In this document: positions 7,799 through 15,473 of the stretch, piece by piece
Layout: every line of letters starts with the position of its first letter
Numbering within the stretch: the first letter of the stretch is position 1
NCBI RefSeq assembly: GCF_002256285.1
Contig: NZ_NKJE01000010.1
Coordinates: forward strand, 1-64,000
Origin: Flavobacterium sp. BFFFF1
Lineage (GTDB): Bacteria > Bacteroidota > Bacteroidia > Flavobacteriales > Flavobacteriaceae
Length of the DNA: 64,000 nt
Reading direction: 5' to 3'
The notes under the pieces: model-generated
What the model was told of the DNA's origin: nothing
What the model saw: only the letters and a program-made list of their open reading frames with translations
The model's database searches: none
Made by a program: the position numbers and the translations under genes

Positions 7799-8637
7799 GC
7801 TTTTTTGCAGGCAGGAAGTTGCTGATTGTAACAAAACATGGAAAAGAGGCCGTAATTGCTCCAGTTTTGGAAAAGGTTTTGGACGTGAAATGTTTGGTGG
7901 CTACCGACTTCGACACGGATACGTTGGGAACTTTTTCAGGAGAGGTTCTTCGAAAGCGGGATGTATTGGAAACACTCAGGGAGAAATGCCGGCAAGGTCT
8001 TGCGATGTACCAGTTAGACCTTGCTGTGGCCAGTGAAGGTTCGTTCGGAATGCACCCCACCGTATTTATTGCTCCAGCAGATGATGAGCTGGTAATGCTT
8101 CTGGACGTCAGGAACGGTATTGAAATCGTGAGCAGGGAGTTGTCTTTGGATACCAATTTCAACGGCGCCCAAATAAGCAATGAAGCAGACTTTTTAAGCT
8201 TCCTGGAGACCGTTAAGTTTCCGTCGCACGGCATTATCATCAGGAAGGCCGCCAGTGCGTTAGAAGGTATGGAGAAAGGAATCGTAGCGATGGACGTCGC
8301 CCTGGCGGTTTTTAGAAAGTTCTTGGCTGCGTTCGGTTCTGCATACGTTGAAACAGACATGCGCGCGTGCTACAACCCCAGCAGGATGCTCGTAATCGAA
8401 AAAGCAGTAAACAAACTTGTGGCACGCGCCAGTACGTTGTGCCCTGATTGTGGTATTCCGGGCTTTGGCGCCGTAGATGCGGTGGCCGGTCTGCGCTGCT
8501 CGTTCTGCGGCTCTCCTACCAAATCGATACTTTATGTCCTGGACGGCTGCCAGAAATGCGGGTTCACGGAGCGGAGATATCACCCGCGCGGAGTTACGGT
8601 TGAGGATCCGGCCTATTGTGACCATTGCAATCCATGA
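7795..8637 (+). CDS. DUF6671-like protein with C-terminal zinc ribbons
   Basis: The 280-residue cytosolic protein matches my recollection of the DUF6671 family; its function is not known. The N-terminal part (GRKLLIVTKHGKEAVIAPVL) is followed by an alpha/beta domain to about residue 210. The C-terminal 65 residues hold four CxxC pairs (CPDC, CSFC, CQKC, CDHC), which should bind two zinc ions as ribbon or rubredoxin-like knuckles. It overlaps the previous gene by 4 bp and precedes the SbtA permease gene by 52 bp. Its place in this operon suggests a link to bicarbonate or CO2 handling, but the sequence shows no known catalytic motif. Confidence 0.82.
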   Translation: MSFFAGRKLLIVTKHGKEAVIAPVLEKVLDVKCLVATDFDTDTLGTFSGEVLRKRDVLETLREKCRQGLAMYQLDLAVASEGSFGMHPTVFIAPADDELVMLLDVRNGIEIVSRELSLDTNFNGAQISNEADFLSFLETVKFPSHGIIIRKAASALEGMEKGIVAMDVALAVFRKFLAAFGSAYVETDMRACYNPSRMLVIEKAVNKLVARASTLCPDCGIPGFGAVDAVAGLRCSFCGSPTKSILYVLDGCQKCGFTERRYHPRGVTVEDPAYCDHCNP

Positions 8638-8689
8638 CACTTATTAAAATGAATTTTTACAACAAATAAACCAATAAAGACAGAAACTT

Positions 8690-9652
8690 ATGAATCTTCA
8701 ATTACTCTTTGAAAACCTTACCAATCCCGCATTGCTTTTCTTTGTGTTAGGAATCATCGCGGTGTATCTGAAAAGTGATCTTGAAATTCCGGCAAATACC
8801 TCAAAGTTCATTTCGCTTTACCTGTTATTTGCTATCGGCTTTAAGGGCGGACAAGAGCTGTCGCATGAAGCATTCAGCGTCGAGATCGCCTTGTCCATGT
8901 TGTTCGCTGTTTTTATAGCCGTCGCGATTCCCATTTATACCTATTTCATTTTACGGCGTAAATTCGGTGTTTATGATTCCGGGGCGATTGCCGCAGCTTA
9001 TGGATCTGTAAGCGCTGTTACCTTTGTTACCGCGACTTCATATTTGGAATTGCAGCACCTCGAGTTTAGCGGACACATGGTCGCTATTATGGCACTTATG
9101 GAATCGCCCGCCATTATTGCGGGGTTGATATTGATATCAATGTTCAGTAAAAAAGACCGGGAACAAAGTGGCTTTAGAAAAGTGTTGCACCATTCACTTA
9201 CCAATGGCAGTGTGCTGTTGATTTTTGGAAGCCTTGTCATCGGCTATCTCGCCAGTGCGGAGCAGGCGCAAGGCATCAAGCCTTTCACAAACGATCTTTT
9301 TAAGGGGTTCCTTGCGATATTTCTTTTGGATATGGGAATTGTCAGCGGAAGAAAACTGGGGTCGCTGTTCAAGGAGGGATGGTTTCCGTTTGTATTTGGA
9401 ATCATCATACCGCTGTTTAACGGATCGGTCGTTGCATTCGCCAGTGGTTATTTCACTACCGACATCGCCGACAGATTCCTTTTCGCAGTACTTGCAGCGA
9501 GCGCTTCCTACATCGCCGTGCCTGCGGCAATGAAAATTGCTGTGCCTGATGCGAATCCCGGATTATACCTGCCCATGGCATTGGGCGTTACTTTTCCGGT
9601 CAATATCACCATTGGGATGCCGCTTTACCTGCTCATTGTGAAACAGTTCTAA
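8690..9652 (+). CDS. sbtA: SbtA-type sodium-dependent bicarbonate permease
   Basis: The 320-residue integral membrane protein has about ten hydrophobic segments in two repeats, as in the SbtA (formerly DUF897) family of sodium/bicarbonate symporters from cyanobacteria. Family features include the first-repeat segment GFKGGQELS, the second-repeat equivalent DMGIVSGRKLG, and the glycine/serine-rich AAAYGSVSAVTFVTA and ASASYIAVPAAMK regions. It is the last gene of the operon that starts with an exported carbonic anhydrase, which supports bicarbonate rather than another anion as substrate. Some SbtA relatives in heterotrophs may carry other anions, so transport specificity is inferred. Confidence 0.88.
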   Translation: MNLQLLFENLTNPALLFFVLGIIAVYLKSDLEIPANTSKFISLYLLFAIGFKGGQELSHEAFSVEIALSMLFAVFIAVAIPIYTYFILRRKFGVYDSGAIAAAYGSVSAVTFVTATSYLELQHLEFSGHMVAIMALMESPAIIAGLILISMFSKKDREQSGFRKVLHHSLTNGSVLLIFGSLVIGYLASAEQAQGIKPFTNDLFKGFLAIFLLDMGIVSGRKLGSLFKEGWFPFVFGIIIPLFNGSVVAFASGYFTTDIADRFLFAVLAASASYIAVPAAMKIAVPDANPGLYLPMALGVTFPVNITIGMPLYLLIVKQF

Positions 9653-9703
9653 CGGGCAGGTCAGGCAGCAACCGTTTTGGTTTTGTTTCTATGGATCGTT
9701 GCA

Positions 9704-10330
9704 TTATTTTTCGAGATAAGCCCATGTGAAATCAGGATGGTGCCCGTCACGGCGCACCATCTTGATCCATAGTAGTGTAAGATGTTCAAGGTGCAATGCC
9801 TGATCGAGGCTACCGGTATCAAGTGGTCGGAATCCGAGATCGTCGATTAACAGCGATACGGTGATTTTAGCTTTCAAATCGTTTCCGGAGAGCAGCATCA
9901 CCGGTAGGATTCCAGGGTGGGGGAACTTGCTTTCGGCAAGGTTTTCGAAGCCGTAAATAGAAAAAGCTTTGACCACTTTTGCATCAGGAGCCCATTGCTG
10001 AACTCTTTCGCTGCCGGAAATGACACTGTTCAGTCCGTGGGAAATCCCCGGTCCAACAGGGTTTGTACAATCGACCAACGTTTTTCCATTGAAAGATAAT
10101 GTCTTGAGAACTTCCTCGTTTGCCATAAACGGCGTCGCAAGAAAAACGACATCCGAGGAATCTATTGCTTTTTGTGTCGCCGCGGTCGTAAAATCGGGAT
10201 TTTGCAGCAATGCTTTTGTGACGCTGTCCGACGCCTTATCGGCAGCAATTATTATTTCGTGTCTACATTTTTGAAGTCTTGCTGCCAACGCAAACCCCAC
10301 GTTGCCTATGCCAATAAACGCTATTTTCAT
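9704..10330 (-). CDS. NADPH-dependent F420 reductase-like oxidoreductase
   Basis: The 208-residue protein has an N-terminal Rossmann fold with the nucleotide-binding motif GIGNVGFALA (residues 7-16) and the rest of the F420-dependent NADP oxidoreductase-like domain (VVFLATPFMA, LVDCTNPVGPG, KVVKAFSIYGFENLA). Flavobacteria do not make F420, so these relatives more likely act as NAD(P)-linked reductases on other substrates, unknown here. It follows the DJ-1/PfpI gene by 17 bp on the same strand and is probably controlled with it by the divergent HxlR regulator. Confidence 0.85.
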   Translation of the reverse strand: MKIAFIGIGNVGFALAARLQKCRHEIIIAADKASDSVTKALLQNPDFTTAATQKAIDSSDVVFLATPFMANEEVLKTLSFNGKTLVDCTNPVGPGISHGLNSVISGSERVQQWAPDAKVVKAFSIYGFENLAESKFPHPGILPVMLLSGNDLKAKITVSLLIDDLGFRPLDTGSLDQALHLEHLTLLWIKMVRRDGHHPDFTWAYLEK

Positions 10331-10347
10331 GGTGATGTTATTTGATC

Positions 10348-11118
10348 TTATTCGCCCAATGCCTTTAGTAATACTTCTGCCGTTTCAGTTCCTGAAAAAT
10401 TTTGCTGGCCCGTAATCAGGTTCCCGTCGCGGATGGCGAACCCTTTCCAAAGGCCAGCCTGGATAAAGTTGGCGCCCATGCTTCTCATTTCCTCTTCGAT
10501 ACGCCAAGGCATCAGGTGCTGCCCACGTGGTAGTGCGCCCATGTTCCAAACTGCTTCATCGGCAAAATCTTCTTCGACATTGGCAAAACCGGTGATTGTT
10601 TTTCCTGCCGCGATGAAGGTGCCATCTGATAGTTTTGCATGCCTTAAAACCGCAACGCCATGGCAAAGCGCTACGGCCAACTTACCCGCCTCATAAAAAT
10701 CTGCAAATTTTTGTACCGCTTCATGGGCTTTCGCGATTGTGAACATAGGACCTTGGCCGCCCGCGAAGATGATGGCATCGAATGCATTGACGTCGATTGC
10801 CGCTGCAGGTTTGGTGTGTTCAAGTAGCGACAGGAAAGCGGGGTCATGCAGGTATCCGCGGCTGATGACATCTTCTGCCTGCCATTGTGATGGATCTTCA
10901 GGATTGCTCATGGCATCGGCTTCGCACTTACCACCGAAATAACTGAAAATTTCTACTTCGTGCCCTTTTTCAGTCAAATGATAGTAGGGGTGGGTAAGTT
11001 CGCTCCACCAGAAGCCGACCGGCCAGCCAGTGGTGGATGAGTTTGCCGGGTTGGACAAAACGATGGCAATCCGTTTTGGTTTTTTTGCGTTGACGGGGTT
11101 TAAATTCTTATGTGACAT
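10348..11118 (-). CDS. Type 1 glutamine amidotransferase-like protein (DJ-1/PfpI superfamily)
   Basis: The 256-residue protein belongs to the DJ-1/PfpI superfamily, in the subgroup related to Hsp31-type glyoxalase/deglycase proteins. The nucleophile elbow is ALCHGVAVL with the catalytic Cys, and the domain begins IAIVLSNPANSSTTGWPVGF. Relatives detoxify methylglyoxal or act as chaperones. It is the first gene of a two-gene unit with the downstream oxidoreductase and is divergent from an HxlR regulator. That arrangement is typical of electrophile- or aldehyde-responsive modules. The exact activity is not shown by sequence. Confidence 0.87.
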   Translation of the reverse strand: MSHKNLNPVNAKKPKRIAIVLSNPANSSTTGWPVGFWWSELTHPYYHLTEKGHEVEIFSYFGGKCEADAMSNPEDPSQWQAEDVISRGYLHDPAFLSLLEHTKPAAAIDVNAFDAIIFAGGQGPMFTIAKAHEAVQKFADFYEAGKLAVALCHGVAVLRHAKLSDGTFIAAGKTITGFANVEEDFADEAVWNMGALPRGQHLMPWRIEEEMRSMGANFIQAGLWKGFAIRDGNLITGQQNFSGTETAEVLLKALGE

Positions 11119-11140
11119 TTTCTTTATGTTTAAGGTTACT

Positions 11141-11148
11141 CAAATTTA
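11141..11148 (-). promoter_or_regulatory. -7 promoter element of the DJ-1/PfpI operon
   Basis: On the minus strand this reads TAAATTTG, a TAnnTTTG match 22 bp before the ATG at 11118. It lies in the 144-bp spacer shared with the divergent HxlR gene. Confidence 0.5.
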
Positions 11149-11242
11149 AGTCAGTGGAGGATTGAATAAATGTTAAGTCTTCTGATGTGTGTTACTTACA
11201 AAATTGTGAGTGTGTAGTTTTCGTAGGCTCAGCGAAATAAAA

Positions 11243-11250
11243 TATCTTTG
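11243..11250 (+). promoter_or_regulatory. -7 promoter element of the HxlR regulator gene
   Basis: TATCTTTG matches TAnnTTTG 12 bp before the ATG at 11263, so transcription should start at about 11257. This rules out the in-frame TTG at 11248 as the translation start. Confidence 0.5.
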
Positions 11251-11262
11251 AAAAAAAGAATT

Positions 11263-11622
11263 ATGCCTGATTTTATCAACGACAATCATCTGTTTCACAA
11301 CCCTGTTGAATTTGCGCTGAGTAAAATCGGGGGGACATATAAAATGCCGATACTTTGGCGGCTGAAAGAGAGAACATGGCGTTATAATGAACTTCGGAAA
11401 AGCCTCCCACATGCGTCAGACAGGATGCTTTCAAAATCATTAAACGAGTTATTAACGGACGGATTTATCAGCAAAGCTGTATTTGCGGAAGTACCGCCGA
11501 GGACCGAATATAGATTGACAATACGGGGAAGAGAATCCATTATTGTTATCGATACGTTGCGCAGTTACGGCTTGAAATTGATGTCGGAATTTGATTCAGA
11601 ATCCAATGCGCCATTGAGATGA
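11263..11622 (+). CDS. HxlR-family transcriptional regulator
   Basis: The 119-residue protein has the MarR-like winged helix of the HxlR family (FALSKIGGTYKMPILWRLKE, RYNELRKSLPHASDRMLSKS, VPPRTEYRLTIRG). Members are small dimeric repressors, often sensing aldehydes, quinones or redox stress. The usual N-terminal Cys of redox-sensing members is replaced here by the sequence NHLFHNPVEFA, so thiol sensing is not obvious. It is divergent from the DJ-1/PfpI - oxidoreductase unit and probably regulates it. The start follows a -7 element 12 bp upstream. Confidence 0.9.
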   Translation: MPDFINDNHLFHNPVEFALSKIGGTYKMPILWRLKERTWRYNELRKSLPHASDRMLSKSLNELLTDGFISKAVFAEVPPRTEYRLTIRGRESIIVIDTLRSYGLKLMSEFDSESNAPLR

Positions 11623-11630
11623 TAATCATA

Positions 11631-12761
11631 TCAATTGCGTCCTGTAGCCAAATCCCTTAAAATCGACAGCTTGTCCTTTAATGCTAACCCCAAGCCATTA
11701 TCGATCATGTTTGGAATTTCTTTTTCCGCTTCTGATATTTTAGTCAATGCCGTTGGATTGTCGTTTTTGAGCACGGCAATGGCAGCTTCAGTAGCGAAAA
11801 TCTGAGCTTTCGGAATCAACGCAGCCGGCTGGAACTTAGTCCAGTATTTTTCAGCTTCATCAATATTTCTTTTGGCATAAGCATAAAAGAAAGCGGCATC
11901 GAGCCAAACAATGTTGCGGATGCCTTTCGGAATCGATTCTACGTTGCTGATATATTCTAACAAGTGCTTTTCCGCTTCGTCCATGTTGCCCTTGTCAAAT
12001 TCAGCCTGATGAGAAAAGCTGTGAAGGTACACTCCAAATGGCGCTTGCAGCTTTTTGGCCAAAACCGAAGCTTCCCGAAGTTCATCTGTATTGATTTCCC
12101 GAGGCCGCACACCTGCTGAAGCATTGGTGATCAGCAATAAAATCAGCAATTCGAACCGTGAAATATCTCCTCCCTGCATGAGGCGCAGTACGCGCGCACC
12201 GTCAGAGGAAAATCCACCCGCCCTCATCGGGAGTGCGGTAGCGATAAAGATTACGATTGACAAAAATGCCATTATGCAAAGGCTACCGGAAGCAACTTCC
12301 AGAAAGATCGTTGATGGTGAAATTGCATAAAACATCCCGAAAGCAATCAGGGCAAGCAGCAAGCTGGCCAGCGGACCCCCAGCAGCATATACTGAAAAGC
12401 GTTTTTTTAGGTCCTGGGTTCCCATCGGTATGCAAATGACCAGTCCACCCGCTGTATTGACATTCCTGTTCCATCGGAAGCGCCATTTTTGCTTTTCCTT
12501 TTCCCACATCAATGGACCGACAACATACGTCTTAAAATCAAAATCCATCCACACCCCGGCTATGGCATGTCCGGCTTCGTGGACTGCGATCACTATAAAA
12601 AATATCGGTATAAAAAGCAATAGAATGGTAGTTATTGCACTGCCCGACATTTGTGATGACGCGCCTACAGCGGCCTTCCCTGCAAAAAATCCAAAGGCCC
12701 CAAAACTGATGAATGTGATCAGGAACCTCAATCCTTTTGACACAATGCTATCTTTTTTCAT
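11631..12761 (-). CDS. M50-family (site-2-protease-like) membrane metalloprotease with TPR-like tail
   Basis: The 376-residue protein has an N-terminal membrane domain with the zinc motif HEAGH at residues 61-65 and a distal aspartate motif (PMRAGGFSSDG), the two signatures of intramembrane M50 proteases. About six hydrophobic segments span residues 10-235. The C-terminal third (about 245-376) is soluble and helical with TPR-like pairs (EAEKHLLEYI, EAEKYWTKF), unlike classic RseP, and no PDZ domain is seen. The ATG at 12759-12761 was chosen because the upstream extension has unusual Trp/Arg-rich composition and overlaps the small upstream gene. Substrate unknown. It is the last gene of a three-gene run with a small membrane protein and a Ycf48-like propeller. 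Confidence 0.85.
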   Translation of the reverse strand: MKKDSIVSKGLRFLITFISFGAFGFFAGKAAVGASSQMSGSAITTILLLFIPIFFIVIAVHEAGHAIAGVWMDFDFKTYVVGPLMWEKEKQKWRFRWNRNVNTAGGLVICIPMGTQDLKKRFSVYAAGGPLASLLLALIAFGMFYAISPSTIFLEVASGSLCIMAFLSIVIFIATALPMRAGGFSSDGARVLRLMQGGDISRFELLILLLITNASAGVRPREINTDELREASVLAKKLQAPFGVYLHSFSHQAEFDKGNMDEAEKHLLEYISNVESIPKGIRNIVWLDAAFFYAYAKRNIDEAEKYWTKFQPAALIPKAQIFATEAAIAVLKNDNPTALTKISEAEKEIPNMIDNGLGLALKDKLSILRDLATGRN

Positions 12762-12778
12762 AAGTCTGGTTAATATTG

Positions 12779-13042
12779 CTATTTGTCTCCAAAGCCAACG
12801 CCAAAACCGAAAATGCCCCCAACGGCAGCCAAATGTACAAAAAGCCAAATTTTCTGCCACAGTGGCCTTTCGTTCCACGGCTGTTTTACATCGAACGGGT
12901 CAAACGCCAACGCGATACCCAAGGATGCCGAAGCGTCAATATATAAATGCCTGACCAATATCTGGTACAGCGAAAAGAGTATAAATAGGGAATAAAGTAC
13001 TTTGTTAAACGGCAGTGTTGTTTGGTCTTTTACATTTTCCAT
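12779..13042 (-). CDS. Small two-helix membrane protein
   Basis: The 87-residue protein has two hydrophobic segments (about residues 15-35 and 65-85), the second Gly/Phe-rich (AAVGGIFGFGVGFG). No family is recognised. The ATG at 13040-13042 lies just past the stop of the propeller gene, and a GTG at 13046-13048 that overlaps that stop codon is an alternative start. The next gene, an M50 protease, begins 17 bp downstream. Such tight packing suggests that the three products act together; this one could be a partner or substrate of the protease. Confidence 0.72.
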   Translation of the reverse strand: MENVKDQTTLPFNKVLYSLFILFSLYQILVRHLYIDASASLGIALAFDPFDVKQPWNERPLWQKIWLFVHLAAVGGIFGFGVGFGDK

Positions 13043-13047
13043 TGTCA

Positions 13048-14112
13048 CTATAGTTTAAAAACGTTAACGCCAATCGCGTATCCATAGGTTTTCCCTTTTT
13101 CATCTTTGTAAATGCGGATTTTGTTACAGGCGGTCCCAAGATCAATCTTTTGCCAGGTTTGCCCGCCGTCTGTTGTTTCAAAACCACTGCTCATCGTTCC
13201 AACGAATCCATGGTTTTCATCGATAAATCCGATTCCGAATTCGCGTGCCTTATTGTCGGCGACTAAGTTGATTTCGCTCCAGGTATTGCCGCCATCTGTA
13301 GTTTTTGCGATCCTTTGCTGCGTAACATTTGTATCCGGGTTATAGGACTGGATTGTTACATAGCCCACTTTTGCAGACGGGAATGCCACTTTCCAGGTGG
13401 TTTCAAAAGGGCGGCTGGATTGGTAGACCTTTTTCCAGGTTTTTCCACCATCGGTTGTTTTTAGGATCAGCGCATTGGATTGTGTGATGTCCTCGTTGGT
13501 AGCGGCACAGGCAAACCCTTCGTTTTTATTTAACATTTTAATGTCAAAGAGCATTTTACAATCGTTGTCCATGCTATGTGACGTCCAGGTTTCGCCGGCA
13601 TCGTGAGAAATCATTATATTGGCTGGGCTGCCCACGCGACCTACTGCGAAAATATGTACTTTGTAATCAATTTTCCCATGGTTAATGAATTGCTCTTTTA
13701 CAATGTCGATTGCGCACAATCCTTTTACATAAGGCCCTTTGTAAGCAACAGGATTCCATGATTTACCACCGTCCTTTGTGCCGTACAACGGAATCGTATC
13801 GGTAACATTTGGAAAATAATCAGTCCCAACAGTTCCTGCAAACCCTGTGTTTTTATCCAGGAAGGCAATGGTCCGGAAAAAGGTGCCTTTTTGCTCCAAC
13901 TGTTTTTCCCACGTGGTGCCTCCGTCAGTGGTATGAAATATCCTGCCATAGCCATTGACATACCAACCGTTATTTTCATCAACAAACGCAATATCGTCCT
14001 GTTTTCCCTGATAAGGCTCCGTAGTCAGTTTCCGCCAGCTACTTTCCTGGGCTAGTAATGCAGAAGTGGCAGCGAGAAATAAAAGCGTAATTTTTAATAT
14101 GTAATTTATCAT
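13048..14112 (-). CDS. Secreted Ycf48-like/BNR-repeat beta-propeller protein
   Basis: The 354-residue protein has a signal peptide (MINYILKITLLFLAATSALL, ending near ALLAQ) and six blade motifs of the sialidase/Ycf48 type: HTTDGGTTWEKQ, GTKDGGKSWNPV, SHDAGETWTSH, KTTDGGKTWKKV, KTTDGGNTWSEI and ETTDGGQTWQKI. In phototrophs Ycf48 helps assemble photosystem II; here the fold is probably a periplasmic binding scaffold, since no photosynthesis genes are present. It heads a three-gene run with a small membrane protein and an M50 protease and sits 54 bp downstream of an AraC-type regulator gene. Confidence 0.88.
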   Translation of the reverse strand: MINYILKITLLFLAATSALLAQESSWRKLTTEPYQGKQDDIAFVDENNGWYVNGYGRIFHTTDGGTTWEKQLEQKGTFFRTIAFLDKNTGFAGTVGTDYFPNVTDTIPLYGTKDGGKSWNPVAYKGPYVKGLCAIDIVKEQFINHGKIDYKVHIFAVGRVGSPANIMISHDAGETWTSHSMDNDCKMLFDIKMLNKNEGFACAATNEDITQSNALILKTTDGGKTWKKVYQSSRPFETTWKVAFPSAKVGYVTIQSYNPDTNVTQQRIAKTTDGGNTWSEINLVADNKAREFGIGFIDENHGFVGTMSSGFETTDGGQTWQKIDLGTACNKIRIYKDEKGKTYGYAIGVNVFKL

Positions 14113-14165
14113 TTTCCACTAATTTTAAATTGATGTGCCGAAATTAGGGGACAGCGACCATTCCA

Positions 14166-15035
14166 TTATTGTAAAAAATTGCTAATCTGGTAATTCCGTG
14201 GTGAACATCCAAAATGTTGCTTAAAGGCATTGCTAAAGGCCGGAACATCAGTAAAGCCTAAAATGCTGCTTATATCGGACACTGAATATTGATTCTTCAT
14301 TAATTCGATGGAAAAACGCAGCCTTTTCTGAATGACATATTTGTATGGTGTTGTATGGAAGAACGTCTTAAACAACCGGATAAAATGATACTCAGACAAT
14401 CTGGCCTCGCTGGCCATTTTCCCAATGTTGAGTTTCTCAAGATAGTGGTCATCAATGAAGTTCTTGGCATCGTTGATGAAGTTGAACAGACGGCAGTTTG
14501 TCTCCTGCCTCACCACCTTCAGCCGATGGTAATTTTTGAAGATGCTGTATTGGTCAAAAACAACGCGCTCCGCGATGCTGGGAAAAATCTCACCGGTAAC
14601 GTTTAAATCTAAATTGATAAGGTCTTCGAAATCGTTGGATAAATTGTAAAGTGCAGTACCTAACTGGGAATTATGCCTGCCGTATTTTTGGATTACGCAA
14701 TCTCTATCAAATAGGAATTCAAAAAATGTATTGGGCTCTTCAAAATGATAATTAATCACATCGGCAATGCACTCTTTGGCGATGTCTAAGCAGATTCCTT
14801 TTGCGGGCGCACTGCCGTCAATAAGTACCTTTCCATCGGCATGTGTGTTACCGATAACAAAATCGCCCTGATGTAATGTAAATTTCCTTTTATTTATGGT
14901 GTAGTTTTCTTTCCCATCGACGACGTATTTTACTGAAAAATTTCGAAAGTACGCCTGTTCTTCTGCCTGAACTACTTTGGAAAGCCGCAGTTCGTTGCCT
15001 TGATTGTCCGAAAAGATCGTTTTATTTACCAACAT
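14166..15035 (-). CDS. AraC-family transcriptional regulator
   Basis: The 289-residue protein has an N-terminal cupin-like ligand domain (about residues 1-150, with YTINKRKFTLHQGDFVIGNT) and a C-terminal AraC DNA-binding domain with two helix-turn-helix units (about 190-285: KMASEARLSEYHFIRLFK, VSDISSILGFTDVPAFSNAF, and the final FKQHFGCSPRNY). The ligand is unknown. It lies directly upstream of the propeller - small membrane protein - M50 protease run on the same strand, the likeliest target in view. Confidence 0.92.
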   Translation of the reverse strand: MLVNKTIFSDNQGNELRLSKVVQAEEQAYFRNFSVKYVVDGKENYTINKRKFTLHQGDFVIGNTHADGKVLIDGSAPAKGICLDIAKECIADVINYHFEEPNTFFEFLFDRDCVIQKYGRHNSQLGTALYNLSNDFEDLINLDLNVTGEIFPSIAERVVFDQYSIFKNYHRLKVVRQETNCRLFNFINDAKNFIDDHYLEKLNIGKMASEARLSEYHFIRLFKTFFHTTPYKYVIQKRLRFSIELMKNQYSVSDISSILGFTDVPAFSNAFKQHFGCSPRNYQISNFLQ

Positions 15036-15189
15036 GGCTGAAATTTAGTGGTATAAGTACTTCATTTATTTGAAATGTTACAAATCTTTAGACATTAAAC
15101 CAATTTTTTTGAGTAAAGGAAGATACCCTTCTAAATATCGGGATTAAATCGCCTGGATTATAATTATTCACCTGAGGCAGCCGTTAAAA

Positions 15190-15226
15190 CAAAAAAAAAC
15201 CATCAAGCGGACTTGTGGTTTTTCTT
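15190..15226 (-). terminator. Intrinsic terminator after tRNA-Tyr
   Basis: On the minus strand, a stem pairing ACCA-CAAG with CTTG-(A)-TGGT around a TCCG loop is followed by a run of eight or more T. It begins about 15 bp beyond the tRNA 3' end. Confidence 0.7.
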
Positions 15227-15240
15227 ATTAAAGTGTGGTG

Positions 15241-15321
15241 TGGGGAGAGCAGGATTCGAACCTGCGAAGTTCTCACAGCAGATTTACAGTCTGCCCTCGT
15301 TGGCCGCTTGAGTATCTCCCC
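15241..15321 (-). tRNA. tRNA-Tyr (anticodon GTA)
   Basis: On the minus strand the 81-nt gene starts and ends with a 7-bp acceptor stem (GGGGAGA with TCTCCCC; positions 15315-15321 and 15242-15248). Position 15241 is the A discriminator. The T-arm GTTCGAATCC type sequence is present. The anticodon loop CTGTAAA has GTA at 15285-15287, reading UAC and UAU. The length agrees with the long variable arm of bacterial tRNA-Tyr. The CCA end is not encoded (the next bases read CAC), so it must be added after transcription. Confidence 0.96.
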
Positions 15322-15420
15322 ATTGCCGAAGCGGTTGCAAATATAAAAACACTTTTGGGCTTTGCAAACTTAAAATAGAGATAATTTCACGAATATTTTT
15401 AATTCCTTGTGCATGAACGA

Positions 15421-15451
15421 AATAAAAAAATCTCCCTTTTGGGGAGATTTG
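15421..15451 (-). terminator. Intrinsic terminator of the TlpA-like operon
   Basis: A 9-bp perfect stem (AAATCTCCC with GGGAGATTT) around a 5-nt loop is followed on the minus strand by a T7 run. It lies 22 bp beyond the stop codon at 15474. Confidence 0.85.
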
Positions 15452-15473
15452 ATGATATGTTAAAAAGCGGTGC

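Noticed and set aside
11248..11262. TTG at 11248 as the start of the HxlR gene
   Set aside because: It lies within the promoter -7 element, so it would not be transcribed; the ATG at 11263 fits better.
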